Part shown: positions 17,122-25,127 of the stretch, piece by piece | Position numbering within the stretch: position 1 is the stretch's first letter | Layout of the letters: every line of letters begins with the position of its first letter | NCBI GenBank assembly: GCA_934574095.1 | Contig: CAKTMW010000023.1 | Span: forward strand, 1-28,686 | Origin: an uncultured Oscillospiraceae bacterium | GTDB lineage: Bacteria > Bacillota > Clostridia > Oscillospirales > Oscillospiraceae | Direction: 5' to 3' | DNA: 28,686 nt | Made by a program: the position numbers and the translations under genes | Notes under the pieces: generated by a model | Database searches by the model: none | Told to the model about the DNA's origin: nothing | What the model saw: the letters and a program-made list of their open reading frames with translations, nothing else

Positions 17122-17150
17122 TTGACAGGATTCGACAAGTGTGATACGCT
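17122..17150 (+). promoter_or_regulatory. Candidate promoter of the 27-aa peptide gene
   Basis: A perfect TTGACA (17122-17127) and TACGCT (17145-17150) are 17 bases apart. The -10 matches the consensus only at its ends, so this promoter may be weak or need help. The leader would begin near 17157. Confidence 0.45.
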
Positions 17151-17224
17151 GATTTACGCAAGGGTATTTACATAAAAAGCGCACGGCGGTTTGGCTCGAA
17201 TCATCTCCGAAAGGAGGTGACTCT

Positions 17225-17308
17225 ATGCCGATTTCCATTACGTTCCATCTGTTTGGACTTGTGTTCAGCATCCGGATAAAATGGGAAAACCGCCACTCGG
17301 CCAAGTGA
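17225..17308 (+). CDS. Small hydrophobic/cationic peptide, candidate type I toxin
   Basis: A 27-residue frame starting MPISITFHLFGLVFSI and ending NRHSAK, with a very strong ribosome site (AAAGGAGGTGA, seven bases before ATG). The first 16 residues are hydrophobic and the rest basic, as in membrane-acting small toxins. I do not recognise a named family. A perfect-hexamer promoter on the opposite strand (17391-17418) points back at the gene, and a hairpin across its stop codon could end that antisense RNA. Leader and trailer share inverted segments (GCAAGGGTATTT; GCGGTTTGGC). Other options are a leader peptide or a chance frame, but the ribosome site argues against chance. Confidence 0.55.
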   Translation: MPISITFHLFGLVFSIRIKWENRHSAK

Positions 17309-17384
17309 CGGCTTTCTTAGAGTTTTTCTAAAAGCAATGTTTCGTTGACCGGGCCAAACCGCTTTGCGGCAAATACCCTTGCAT
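17275..17384 (-). ncRNA. Predicted antisense RNA to the small peptide gene
   Basis: A transcript from the 17391-17418 promoter would start near 17384, run leftward through the 3' untranslated region and the last codons of the peptide gene, and end after the hairpin at 17290-17311, whose minus-strand tail is TTTTCCCATTTT. The expected length is about 100-115 nt. It is inferred entirely from promoter and terminator patterns. Confidence 0.5.
17290..17311 (-). terminator. Hairpin over the peptide stop codon; antisense terminator
   Basis: On the minus strand CCGTCACT pairs with AGTGGCGG with one U-G pair and is followed by TTTTCCCATTTT. On the plus strand the same position is a C-A mismatch, so the structure is better in the antisense RNA. 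A U-rich run follows on the plus strand too (17313-17329). Confidence 0.5.
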
Positions 17385-17390
17385 ATTTAC

Positions 17391-17418
17391 ATTATACCTA
17401 TTTCCGGAGGAATGTCAA
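17391..17418 (-). promoter_or_regulatory. Consensus antisense promoter
   Basis: On the minus strand TTGACA (17418-17413) and TATAAT (17396-17391), both perfect hexamers, are 16 bases apart. No coding region lies downstream on that strand, so it probably drives a small RNA. Confidence 0.78.
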
Positions 17419-17484
17419 GCCCGACGACGTAGCCGCCGATGCCCACATCGCCCCGCACGTTGGACGCAATGGGCTCTTTTCTCA

Positions 17485-17606
17485 GTCATTGCGAGCCAGT
17501 CAGCAGACTGGCGTGGCAATCCGTTTTCTTTTCGATAAATGACGGGTACGGATTCCGAGCCAGTGACATCGGTCACTGGCTTGCAATGACAGCCTTTTTT
17601 GACAAG
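17485..17606. repeat. Inverted-repeat element (GTCATTGCGAGCCAGT ends)
   Basis: GTCATTGCGAGCCAGT (17485-17500) is answered by ACTGGCTTGCAATGAC (17575-17590), making a palindromic unit of about 106 bp with inner hairpins (CAGTCAGCAGACTGGC). It resembles the widespread GTCATTGCGAGCC repeats of Firmicutes. Directly after it AGCCTTTTTTGACAAGTT (17591-17608) matches the inverted terminal sequence of MITE copy 2, perhaps a fragment of that family. With the hairpin at 17665-17712 this is all I see in the gap 17419-17783. Confidence 0.6.
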
Positions 17607-17664
17607 TTAAAAAAATCATGCAAAAAGTCAAGAATAAATTACAATAAACTTGTAAAGTTGTATG

Positions 17665-17712
17665 AACGCACAAAATGAGCCATGCTATTTGCGACTTGTT
17701 TTGTGCGTTTTT
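17665..17712 (+). other. Long hairpin, possible IS30 end or terminator
   Basis: AACGCACAAAA (17665-17675) pairs with TTTTGTGCGTT (17699-17709) around a 23-base loop and is followed by TTTC. Lying about 75 bases beyond the transposase stop codon, it could belong to the insertion sequence end or act as a terminator. Confidence 0.35.
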
Positions 17713-17783
17713 CTGCATTTTGGCATGACAACAGCGCCGGTGGCCTCCGAGGGCTCCGGCGTTCAGCTTTATTGTGCGGCAGA

Positions 17784-18366
17784 TCAGCAGGCGCTCATGT
17801 AGCTCCGCAGGAGGGTGGCCGCTGTCTGCCACCCCAGCACCTCCCATGGATAGTTGTTCATCCACTCCTCTGCCCGGCGTATCTCTGAGATAGGCACCTC
17901 ATCAAAGTTGGTGCCCTTGGGGAAAAACCGCCTTATTATCCTGTTCATGTTCTCGTTGCTGCCACGCTCATGTGGTGCGTGCGGGTGGCAGTAGTAAACG
18001 GTGGTGCGCTTTCCTTTCCGGCGGCAGGCCTTTTCCATACCATCGTAATCTTGAAACTTACAGCCATTGTCCACCGTGATGCTCTGAAACATGGGGTAGA
18101 AGTCCTTGCCCAGGCGGCGCTCCAGACCGTTGAGCGCCCGGACCACGCTGGCGGCGGTGTGGTCCGGCACTGGGAGGATGATGCCCGCCCTGGTGAGCCG
18201 TTCTGTGAGCACCACCAGCGCCCGGCTGGAGCCCACGGTGCCCATCACGCTGTCCATCTCCCAATGCCCAAAAGTGGTGCGGGAGTTGATGATGGGGTCA
18301 CGCTTATCAATTCGGGGGCCCTTGGCAGCTCTGGCGGCGTTCCGTTGTTCACCGTATTTCTCACCA
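17784..18366 (-). pseudogene. IS30 family transposase, 5'-truncated remnant
   Basis: About 194 residues of the C-terminal, catalytic part of an IS30-family DDE transposase are read on the minus strand. HWEMDSVMG, VDNGCKF and HPHAPHERGSNENMNRIIRR supply the D, D and E positions, and FPKGTNF follows as in the family. The N-terminal HTH region (roughly the first 150 residues) is missing: homology begins at YGEKYGEQRNAARAAKG, exactly where the plus-strand hsdR sequence starts. The apparent TTG start at 18386 lies in hsdR sequence and is not native. No second inverted repeat can be located at the truncated end, so this copy is presumably immobile. Confidence 0.88.
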
Positions 18367-19467
18367 TATGATACCTCGGCGGACAAGTTCCAGAACTACT
18401 ACAAAGATCTGTCCATGCGGGTAAAGAACCGCGAAGTGGATATTCTCATTGTGGTCAATATGTTCCTGACCGGCTTCGACGCCACCACACTGAATACGCT
18501 GTGGGTGGATAAGAATCTGAAAATGCACGGTCTGATCCAAGCGTTTTCCCGCACGAACCGTATTCTCAACTCCGTCAAAACCTTCGGCAACATCGTCTGC
18601 TTCCGTGACCTGCAAAAAGCCACCGAGGACGCGCTGGCGCTCTTTGGTGACCGAAACGCCAGCGGCATCGTACTGCTGAAAGATTACAATTCCTACTACT
18701 CCGGCTATGTTGATAACAAAGGTCAAGATGTGCCGGGGTATCAGGACTTGATCGACCAGCTTGTTACCGAGTTCCCCGTGGGGAAGCCCATCATAGGCGA
18801 GCAGGAACAGAAAGACTTTATCCAGCTCTACGGCAAGATCCTGCGGCTGAAAAATATCCTCAGCACCTTCGATCAATTCGCCGGGAGCGAGATATTGGCG
18901 GAGCGGCATTTTCAAGATTATCAAAGTATGTATATAGACCTCTACCAGAAGTTCCGCCCCAAGGACGACGGGGACAAAGAGAACATCAACGACGACATTG
19001 AGTTCGAGATGGAACTGATCCGTCAGGTGGAGATCAATATTGACTATATCCTGATTCTGGTGGCGCGGTATCACGACTCTAACTGCACAGATAAGGAGAT
19101 TTTGGGCGCGATCGACCGTGCCATCGACTCCAGCATCCAACTCCGCAGCAAGAAAGACCTTATCGAAGGTTTTATCGACACCATCAACGCTTCTACCGAG
19201 GTAGACCGGGATTGGCACCTCTATGTCCACCAGCAGCAGGAAACTGATCTGGAGAATATCATCGAAGAGGAGCGATTGAAGCCTGATGAGACTCGCCGTT
19301 TTCTGGCGAACTCTTTCCGGGATGGTGCGCTGAAAACCACCGGCACAGATATCGACAAGCTGATGCCGCCTGTTTCGCGCTTCGGCGGCGGCAACCGCAC
19401 CGAAAAGAAGCAGGGCGTTATCCAGCGGCTTTCTCGTTTCTTTGAGAAATATCTCGGCGTTGCGTAG
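18367..19467 (+). pseudogene. Type I restriction enzyme R subunit (HsdR), C-terminal remnant
   Basis: The last 366 codons of an HsdR-type subunit. YDTSADKFQNYYKDLSMRVK, ILIVVNMFLTGFDATTLNTL and GLIQAFSRTNRILN correspond to the last helicase motifs of the translocase, followed by the helical C-terminal domain that docks onto the methylase core. The N-terminal nuclease and first RecA domain (about 600-700 residues) are gone, replaced at 18367 by the IS30 remnant. No hsdM or hsdS lies in the window. Any protein from the upstream ATG in this frame would start inside antisense transposase sequence, so the gene is almost surely dead although its frame is still open. Confidence 0.88.
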
Positions 19468-19488
19468 TGAGTAGCTGTGTGCTATGCT
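19460..19488 (+). promoter_or_regulatory. Candidate promoter for the zinc-ribbon gene
   Basis: TTGCGT (19460-19465) and TATGCT (19483-19488) are 17 bases apart, overlapping the end of hsdR and 21 bases before the next start codon. Confidence 0.45.
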
Positions 19489-19508
19489 GAACAAAAGGAG
19501 GTATTTCC

Positions 19509-19892
19509 ATGAACTGTCCGACCTGCGGCGCACCGAATGTGATCCTGCACAAAGACATATGGGAATGCGGCTGGTGCGGCGACAGCGGTTTTATCCCCGG
19601 TTACATCCTTGAGCAGCGCAACGCCGCAAAGACTGTTCATATCCCCAAGGAGATCACCCTCACTCTCACGGTAGAACCCAGCGAAAATGAGGATACTCCG
19701 GAGCATCCTATCTTCTTTGACTCTGCTGTAGAGCGTATCGTGGAGCAGTTTCCGGAACTGAAGGACGAGTACGAAAGCGAGACTCTTTCTGGTATAATGG
19801 GGGCACAGCTTCTGGAAAAAGTCTACCGTACCGACCCGCAAAAGGCTATCGCCATGTGGCAATCCCTGCCGGAAAAGCAGGAGCCGTGGTGA
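19509..19892 (+). CDS. Zinc-ribbon hypothetical protein, N-terminal part before an in-frame TGA
   Basis: A 127-codon frame with an excellent start (AAAAGGAGG upstream). MNCPTCGAP and CGWCGDSG form a four-cysteine zinc ribbon (C3, C6, C20, C23); an acidic helical region follows, ending KAIAMWQSLPEKQEPW. The TGA at 19890-19892 is followed in the same frame by an open reading frame to 21134, so this looks like the first quarter of a protein of about 541 residues cut by a nonsense codon. I do not recognise a named family. The neighbourhood (hsdR remnant) suggests it belonged to a restriction/defence island. Confidence 0.6.
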   Translation: MNCPTCGAPNVILHKDIWECGWCGDSGFIPGYILEQRNAAKTVHIPKEITLTLTVEPSENEDTPEHPIFFDSAVERIVEQFPELKDEYESETLSGIMGAQLLEKVYRTDPQKAIAMWQSLPEKQEPW

Positions 19893-21134
19893 GATTCACA
19901 TCGTGCGGAGGATTTCTTCTATCTGCTGGACTTTCTGTGGGAGCATGAAGACTATAACGAAGATGTCCTTGCTCCGTTGCTGGACGCTGTCCGGAAAGAT
20001 GATACCCTTGCGGAAATGGTATTTCGCAGCAACTATGTGTGTACGCTGCACCTATACCTGATCCAAGCTGCCCTTGAACAGGGAAAAACAGGGCTGGCGG
20101 AGCATCTGTATGCCCTGCTGCAATCAAATCCGCTGCCGCGAGAGGGGTGGCATGAAAATCCGGACGAGTTCGATTCTCTAATGGAAGAATACGCGAACGC
20201 CGATGATAGTACACCGACGTATTGCTACTGCTTCGTGCAAGTGAGCAATGGCCGCCGCTATGCCTACCTGACCGCCGGACTGCCTGTGAAAAAAGGTGAC
20301 CATGTGCGTGTGCCTTACGGCAAAAATAGCGAACTAAAAGAGGGTGTTGTTCACGATGTAGGTAACTATACCCACGACACTGCCCCGTGGCCGCCAGAGA
20401 AAACCAAGCGTGTACTGGAGATACTCCCCAAACCGCAAGAGCCTGTGAAAAAAGATGCTGCCGAGCCAATGCCGCAGCAGGAACACATAAAACCAATGAA
20501 ACCAGTACAATCTGCCGCATCTGCACCAACGGAAACGGCGCAGGATACAACAAAGGCAACCCCAAAATATAGCAAAATCGCAATCATTGTAATTTGTTCG
20601 GTGCTAATGGGCTGGTTGGTTTTCCTTGCCGTACAGGACATCCCCAAAGCACAGCCTGCCGCAGTGGCTCCCGCCGCCTCCGGAACTGCCAGCCCACCCG
20701 CAGCGACCACTCCGATTGCCAGCTACGCTCAATATAGCGGCAAACTTCCGGTGGAGGGTATGCCTATGAAGGCGTTGTCCTATACTTCGCTGGGTGCGCC
20801 TGACAAAGAGCTGAAGTGCAAGAAATTTGACAAGCTGGAGCTGAACCGCAAGTACATCAACGTCTACTGGTACGATGACTCCGGCGAGATGATCGCTGCC
20901 GGTATGTGCGCCCAGTGGGAGGGGGACAGTGAGTTCATGCTGAAATCCTTCTCGCAATACTATCCCACGCAGCCCTATGAGGGACAAACCTTCCACTCAG
21001 GCAGCGCCACCGACACCGGCCTCGGCAGCGGCCAAAGTCTCCGTGAGGACTATGGCGATCCGGAAGACCTCTACGAAGACGGTGGCTACGATGACCTCGA
21101 TGAAGCCTGGGACGAGTGGGAAGAAGGATGGTAA
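19893..21134 (+). pseudogene. C-terminal part of the interrupted zinc-ribbon/membrane protein
   Basis: Continues the 19509 frame after its TGA, starting DSHRAEDFFYLLDFLWEHED. There is no good start codon or ribosome site near the break; the first alternative start, TTG at 19977, has none. The sequence shows a helical repeat-like part, a small beta domain (YAYLTAGLPVKKGDHVRVPYG), a proline/alanine-rich linker, one transmembrane helix (IAIIVICSVLMGWLVFLAV), an extracytoplasmic domain with KFDKLELNRKYINVYWYDDS, and a very acidic tail (DYGDPEDLYEDGGYDDLDEA). Domain function is unknown. It could be translated as a separate protein, but a nonsense mutation in one gene is simpler. Confidence 0.6.
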
Positions 21135-21142
21135 AACGAAAG

Positions 21143-21175
21143 AAAGCTTCCGCAGGAAATTCCTGCGGAAGCTTT
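21143..21175. terminator. Strong palindromic terminator
   Basis: AAAGCTTCCGCAGGAA (21143-21158) and its complement (21160-21175) form a 16-bp stem with T-rich ends on both strands, nine bases after the stop codon at 21134. It can serve the convergent alr transcript too. Confidence 0.85.
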
Positions 21176-21250
21176 TCGCATCAGCCACCCTTGGGCCACA
21201 ATGTGTACCTATGAGATTGTAGCCTTTCGGCGGTTCTTTTTTGCACATTT

Positions 21251-22420
21251 TTACATCCGCAGCAGCAATTCCTTCTCTACGATTTTGCCGTCCTGGAGAT
21301 AGACGCGGGGGACGCGCTTGCTGACGGCGCAGGTCAGCTCATAAGGGATGGTGCCCGCGGCGGCGGCCAGGTCGTCCACGCTGGCGCGGCGGCCGAAGAT
21401 CTCCACCTCGTCGCCTACCTGTACGCCGGGCAGGTCCGTCAGGTCGATCATGGACATATCCATGCAGATGCGGCCCCGCTGAGGGGCGGGACCGTCCGCT
21501 GTCATCATAGCGCAGCGGCCGGACAGCACCCGGAAAAACCCGTCGGCGTAGCCGTAGGGCACCACGCCCATGCGGGTGGTGCGGGGGGTGGTGAACAGCC
21601 GTCCGTAGCTGATGTCTACGCCGGGGGCGTAGGTCTTGATGGTGCTGATGGTGGTTTTCAGCGTCATCACCGGCACGAGGCCCAGCGCCTTGGCCGCTTC
21701 GGTGCAGCCGTACAGCAGAATGCCGGGCCGCACCATGTCCAGGTAGGTCTCCGGATACGCCGCCACCGCGCCGGAGTTGGCGCAGTGCCGGATGACAAAG
21801 CGCCTGCCCAGCCGCTTCTCCACGGCGTCGATGACCCGGCGGAACAGGTCGAACTGGGCTAGGGTATAGGCACGGCTGTCGTCGTCCGGCTCGTCGGCCA
21901 CGGCAAAGTGGGTGAAGATGCCCTCGGCCTCCAGACCCGGCGCGTTGCAGGCGTGGCAGATACCCTCCACGCCGGTGTCAAACATCTCCCCGCCGCACAG
22001 ATACCCCAGCCGGGACATGCCGGTGTCCACCTTGATGTGGACTTTCAGCGTGCCGCCGCATTTTACCGCCTCGGCGCTGTACTCCTCCGCCTTGGCGGCA
22101 CAGGTCACGGCCTGGGTGATGTGCAGGTCGATCAGGTTCTTCACCTGCTCCCGCGGTGTGTGGCCCAGGATCAGAATGGGCATAGTGATGCCGTTGTGGC
22201 GCAGCTCCATGGCCTCGTCAATGCTGGACACCGCCAGATAGTCGGCCCCCAGCGCTTCCAGCGTCCGGGCCACCTGGATGGCCCCGTGGCCATAGCCGTC
22301 GGCCTTCACCACGCCCAGAAACTTCACGTTGGGCCCGATGCGAGCCCGCAGGGCCGTATAGTTGTGGGCCAGGGCGTCCAGGTCGATCTCGGCCCATGTT
22401 CTCCGTAATGTGGATTCCAT
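21251..22420 (-). CDS. alr: Alanine racemase
   Basis: A 389-residue PLP enzyme that converts L-alanine to D-alanine for peptidoglycan. VVKADGYGHG carries the PLP lysine (Lys39). VDTGMSRLGY and HCANSG line the cofactor site, and DISYGRLF supplies the catalytic tyrosine (Tyr272). CMDMSMIDLTD lies in the C-terminal beta domain. The length is normal. The ATG at 22420 has AAGGAGGAAA upstream. It is the last gene of the minus-strand unit nnrD - lipoprotein - alr, an order also found in Bacillus, where mazEF follows; here no toxin gene follows and the transcript meets the terminator at 21143-21175. Confidence 0.97.
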   Translation of the reverse strand: MESTLRRTWAEIDLDALAHNYTALRARIGPNVKFLGVVKADGYGHGAIQVARTLEALGADYLAVSSIDEAMELRHNGITMPILILGHTPREQVKNLIDLHITQAVTCAAKAEEYSAEAVKCGGTLKVHIKVDTGMSRLGYLCGGEMFDTGVEGICHACNAPGLEAEGIFTHFAVADEPDDDSRAYTLAQFDLFRRVIDAVEKRLGRRFVIRHCANSGAVAAYPETYLDMVRPGILLYGCTEAAKALGLVPVMTLKTTISTIKTYAPGVDISYGRLFTTPRTTRMGVVPYGYADGFFRVLSGRCAMMTADGPAPQRGRICMDMSMIDLTDLPGVQVGDEVEIFGRRASVDDLAAAAGTIPYELTCAVSKRVPRVYLQDGKIVEKELLLRM

Positions 22421-22454
22421 CTGTATTTCCTCCTTGTACCATCGATTGGTAGGG

Positions 22455-23033
22455 TCAATTCTCCGATTCGTTCAGTGTGCAGGAGAAGGCCAGCAGCTTC
22501 ACCGATACCACCACCGCGCCGTCGGCGGCGAACTCCGCGTACCGGGGCAGCAGGCTCTCCGCATCCAGCCACGCCGTGCACTTCAGCGGCGCGGCGGCGG
22601 TGCCGACGTCCAGCGTCAGGCGATAACAGTCCGCGCCGTCCAGCGTTTCGCGGCCCTCTTCCAACAGATAGCCGCTGCCGATGGCCCGCAGCAGACAGGG
22701 CAGGGCGTTGACAGGCCCCAGCGTCCCCGCGCCGCCTGCCGACAGCACCGCCCCGTCATAGGCGATGGTCAGCTCCTCACCGGACACGGTGGCGGTGATG
22801 CCCTTGACCGTCTCCGGCGCGGTGACGGTCACAGTGGAGCTCTCCGGCGTGAAGGCGCATTGCAGGGTGAAGCTGCGGTTTTCCTGGGCGGTGTGGAAGG
22901 TGACTTCCGCCTCCATCTGGGCGGCGGCCACGCGGCTGTACTGCTCCTGAATATTCTCCGCCGCGCTGCTCTTTTTGCCGCAGCCGCCGCACAGAAGCAG
23001 CAGGCACAGCGGCAGGATCACGATACGTTTCAT
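22455..23033 (-). CDS. Putative lipoprotein (YdcC/LolA-like)
   Basis: A 192-residue secreted lipoprotein. The signal peptide MKRIVILPLCLLLLCGGC has a lipobox-like CGGC with Cys18 as the likely lipidated residue. The mature part is rich in beta-strand patterns (TFHTAQENRSFTLQCAF, SYRVT-like repeats, DCYRLTLDVGT), consistent with a LolA/LppX-type half-barrel like the Bacillus YdcC protein found between acpS/nnrD and alr. Homology to YdcC is inferred mainly from position and fold pattern. It has 38 bases to nnrD and 34 bases to alr, so all three genes are probably one operon. Confidence 0.75.
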   Translation of the reverse strand: MKRIVILPLCLLLLCGGCGKKSSAAENIQEQYSRVAAAQMEAEVTFHTAQENRSFTLQCAFTPESSTVTVTAPETVKGITATVSGEELTIAYDGAVLSAGGAGTLGPVNALPCLLRAIGSGYLLEEGRETLDGADCYRLTLDVGTAAAPLKCTAWLDAESLLPRYAEFAADGAVVVSVKLLAFSCTLNESEN

Positions 23034-23071
23034 GGTGTTCCCTCCGAAAGCTTGATTCGGAAGGCTTTCCT

Positions 23072-23929
23072 TTATCCCTGTTCTGTCTCTTTGAACACGT
23101 AGGGCAGGCGGGAGAGCAGGTCGGTCGGGGACATGCCCCGCTCTCCCAGCTCAGCGGCGGCCATGTCGCCCGCCAAACCGTGGCAGTACACGGCGGCGCA
23201 GCAGGCGTCGAACGGCTCCATCCCCTGGCCCAGCAGGCTCACCACCATGCCGGAGAGAATGTCGCCGCTGCCGCCCTTGGCCATGCCGCTGTTGCCGGTG
23301 GTGTTCACCGCCAGACGGCCATCCGGGGCGGCCACAATGGTGCGGTGGCCCTTCAGGATCAGATACACGCCCCACCGGGCCGCATAGGCCCGTGCGCCGC
23401 TCTCACGGCCACGGCTCAGGTCGCCGTCGGCACGGAAGAACTCTCCCTCGTGGGGCGTCATCACCGTGACCTTGCCCTGACGGCGCTTTATTTCAGGTAT
23501 ATGCGTCTCGAAGGCGTTTATGCCGTCGGCGTCCAGCACCAGCGGCTTGTCCACGTCGAGGAGCCGCCGGGTCAGGGCGTCGCTTTCCTCGCTGCGGCCC
23601 ATGCCGCAGCCGATCAGCACCGCGTCGCAGCCGTCGATCCGTTGACGGACGGCATCCTCCGCCGCCAGCGCCAGCTTACCCTGCTGAGACGGCAGGGGAG
23701 AGGGCATGACGCTGTCGCACTTCACCGCCACGATGGGCCAGATGTCCTCCGGCACTCCCAGATATACCAGCCCGCTGCCGCTGCGGACGGCGGCGGAAGC
23801 GGCCAGCACCGGCGCACCGGTGTAGCCCACCGCGCCGCACAGGCAGTACACCTTGCCGAAGGAGCCCTTGTGGCCCTCCGGGTCGCGGCGGGGCAGGATG
23901 CTTTTCACGTAGGCGCGGGTGATATCCAT
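23072..23929 (-). CDS. nnrD: ADP-dependent (S)-NAD(P)H-hydrate dehydratase
   Basis: A 285-residue ribokinase-fold enzyme that repairs the hydrated forms of NADH and NADPH using ADP. GSFGKVYCLCGAVGYTGAP near the N-terminus and NTTGNSGMAKGGSGDILSG (209-227, catalytic Asp223) are diagnostic. VMTPHEGEFF and LVLDADGINAF are also family motifs. The N-terminal epimerase (YjeF_N, nnrE) domain found in fused versions is absent, so this is the dehydratase alone. The ATG at 23929 has AAAGGAGAA upstream. A perfect -10 (TATAAT at 23964-23959, minus strand) lies 30 bases upstream, without a good -35, and probably drives nnrD - lipoprotein - alr. Confidence 0.95.
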   Translation of the reverse strand: MDITRAYVKSILPRRDPEGHKGSFGKVYCLCGAVGYTGAPVLAASAAVRSGSGLVYLGVPEDIWPIVAVKCDSVMPSPLPSQQGKLALAAEDAVRQRIDGCDAVLIGCGMGRSEESDALTRRLLDVDKPLVLDADGINAFETHIPEIKRRQGKVTVMTPHEGEFFRADGDLSRGRESGARAYAARWGVYLILKGHRTIVAAPDGRLAVNTTGNSGMAKGGSGDILSGMVVSLLGQGMEPFDACCAAVYCHGLAGDMAAAELGERGMSPTDLLSRLPYVFKETEQG

Positions 23930-24025
23930 AGCGGCGTTCTCCTTTGCGAGTTTTCCTTATTATACCACTCTTGTCAATCGACTGACAGGAAACAAAACGG
24001 GTAAACAACGGAATTTTTGATGAGG

Positions 24026-24104
24026 TGTAAAAAGCTTCGCAGAATTCGCCGCCCATAGGTGGCGAACCAGTTGAATCGTATTTATGAAAAAAGGGTGTTG
24101 CCCT
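24026..24104 (+). repeat. MITE-like intergenic repeat, copy 3 (short)
   Basis: GTAAAAAGCTTCGCAGAATT, continuing to CGCCGC at 24052, repeats the start of copy 2, with the same small CGCC/GGCG hairpin. The middle part is missing and the element goes straight to the end hairpin TTATGAAAAAAGGG...CCCTTTTTCATAA (24072-24103). It appears to be an internally deleted form, lying between nnrD and kamB. Confidence 0.62.
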
Positions 24105-24151
24105 TTTTCATAAGAAAAAAATTGGGGGTTCCTTTTTCTGCTTTTATCAGG

Positions 24152-24157
24152 TATACT
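24152..24157 (+). promoter_or_regulatory. Candidate -10 of the kamBC promoter
   Basis: TATACT at 24152-24157 in an AT-rich stretch, 37 bases before kamB. No recognisable -35 lies 16-18 bases upstream (TTCCTT only). Confidence 0.35.
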
Positions 24158-24194
24158 TATTAGTTGAATAACTACACTCCGAAGGAGAGCCGAT

Positions 24195-25127
24195 ATGAAA
24201 GAACAGCTTTTGCGGCAGCTGCACAGCGTGAAAACCATGTCCATCGTGGGCATGTGCAAGAATGCCGGAAAGACGACAATGCTCAACTGGCTGCTGGAGC
24301 AGGGGAAATTACAGGGCGTGCTGGGCCTGACCTCCATTGGCCGGGACGGCGAGTCCACCGACATTGTGACCGGCACGGAAAAGCCCGGCATTTTTGTCCG
24401 GGAGGGCACCCTGATCGCCACGGCGCAGGATATGCTGCGGCTGGGGGACATCACCAAGGAGATATTGATGACCACCGGCATCCCCACGCCTTTGGGCGAG
24501 GTGGTGATCGTCCGGGCACGCAGCGCCGGACACGTTCAGCTGGCGGGCCCCTCCATCACCACGCAGCTGAAAACCGTGTCAAAGGAGTTTTTTGACCTAG
24601 GCGCGGATATCTCCATCATCGACGGTGCGCTGGGCCGCAAGAGCCTTGGCGCACGCGCTGTGGCCGAGGGCGTTATCCTCTGCACCGGCGCCAGCTACGA
24701 TATGAACATGGACAAGGTGGTGGCCGACACCGCCCACATCTACCACCTGATGAACCTGCCCAAGGCGGAGACACTGCCGCCGGAGGCTGCCGAGGGTCTG
24801 GAGAAGTGCTGGCGGGACAACGGCGCGGCCTTCATCACCGGTGCGCTGACCGACAGCATGGTGCTGCCGCTGCTGCGCAGCGGCGTACTGCGCAGCGGCC
24901 GCCTTGTGGTAAAAGACCCCAGCAAGGTGCTCTTAAAGCCCGACACGCTGGACAAGCTGGCCACCCGCAGCGTTACGCTGGAAACGGAGGAGGCCGCCCG
25001 CACCCTGTGCGTCACCATCAACCCGGTATCCGCCTACGGCTGGCGCTTTGACAAGGACGCGTTCATGGCCGCCATGACCGCCGCGGTGGACGCGCCCGTC
25101 ATCAATGTGAAGGAGGAATTACGATGA
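24195..25127 (+). CDS. kamB: Putative lysine 5,6-aminomutase reactivase subunit KamB
   Basis: A 310-residue P-loop protein: GMCKNAGKTT (residues 19-28) is a clear Walker A motif, followed by a conserved GLTSIGRDGESTD. In lysine-fermenting bacteria a gene of this type accompanies a MutS-like ATPase gene beside the kam/kdd/kce/kal cluster. The pair is assigned to reactivation of the B12-dependent D-lysine/beta-lysine 5,6-aminomutase after cofactor damage. The assignment here rests on the P-loop, the length, the kamC overlap and the kal-kce-kdd genes downstream. The start has GAAGGAGAG. The aminomutase subunits themselves are not in the window and are expected to the right. Confidence 0.8.
   Translation: MKEQLLRQLHSVKTMSIVGMCKNAGKTTMLNWLLEQGKLQGVLGLTSIGRDGESTDIVTGTEKPGIFVREGTLIATAQDMLRLGDITKEILMTTGIPTPLGEVVIVRARSAGHVQLAGPSITTQLKTVSKEFFDLGADISIIDGALGRKSLGARAVAEGVILCTGASYDMNMDKVVADTAHIYHLMNLPKAETLPPEAAEGLEKCWRDNGAAFITGALTDSMVLPLLRSGVLRSGRLVVKDPSKVLLKPDTLDKLATRSVTLETEEAARTLCVTINPVSAYGWRFDKDAFMAAMTAAVDAPVINVKEELR

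Noticed and set aside
19890..19892. TGA as a selenocysteine codon
   Set aside because: No obvious hairpin of the bacterial SECIS kind directly follows, and the protein does not look like a redox enzyme.
23945..23985. TTGACA plus TATAAT upstream of nnrD (minus strand)
   Set aside because: Both hexamers exist but are only 7 bases apart, so they cannot form one promoter; only the TATAAT is retained as a likely -10.
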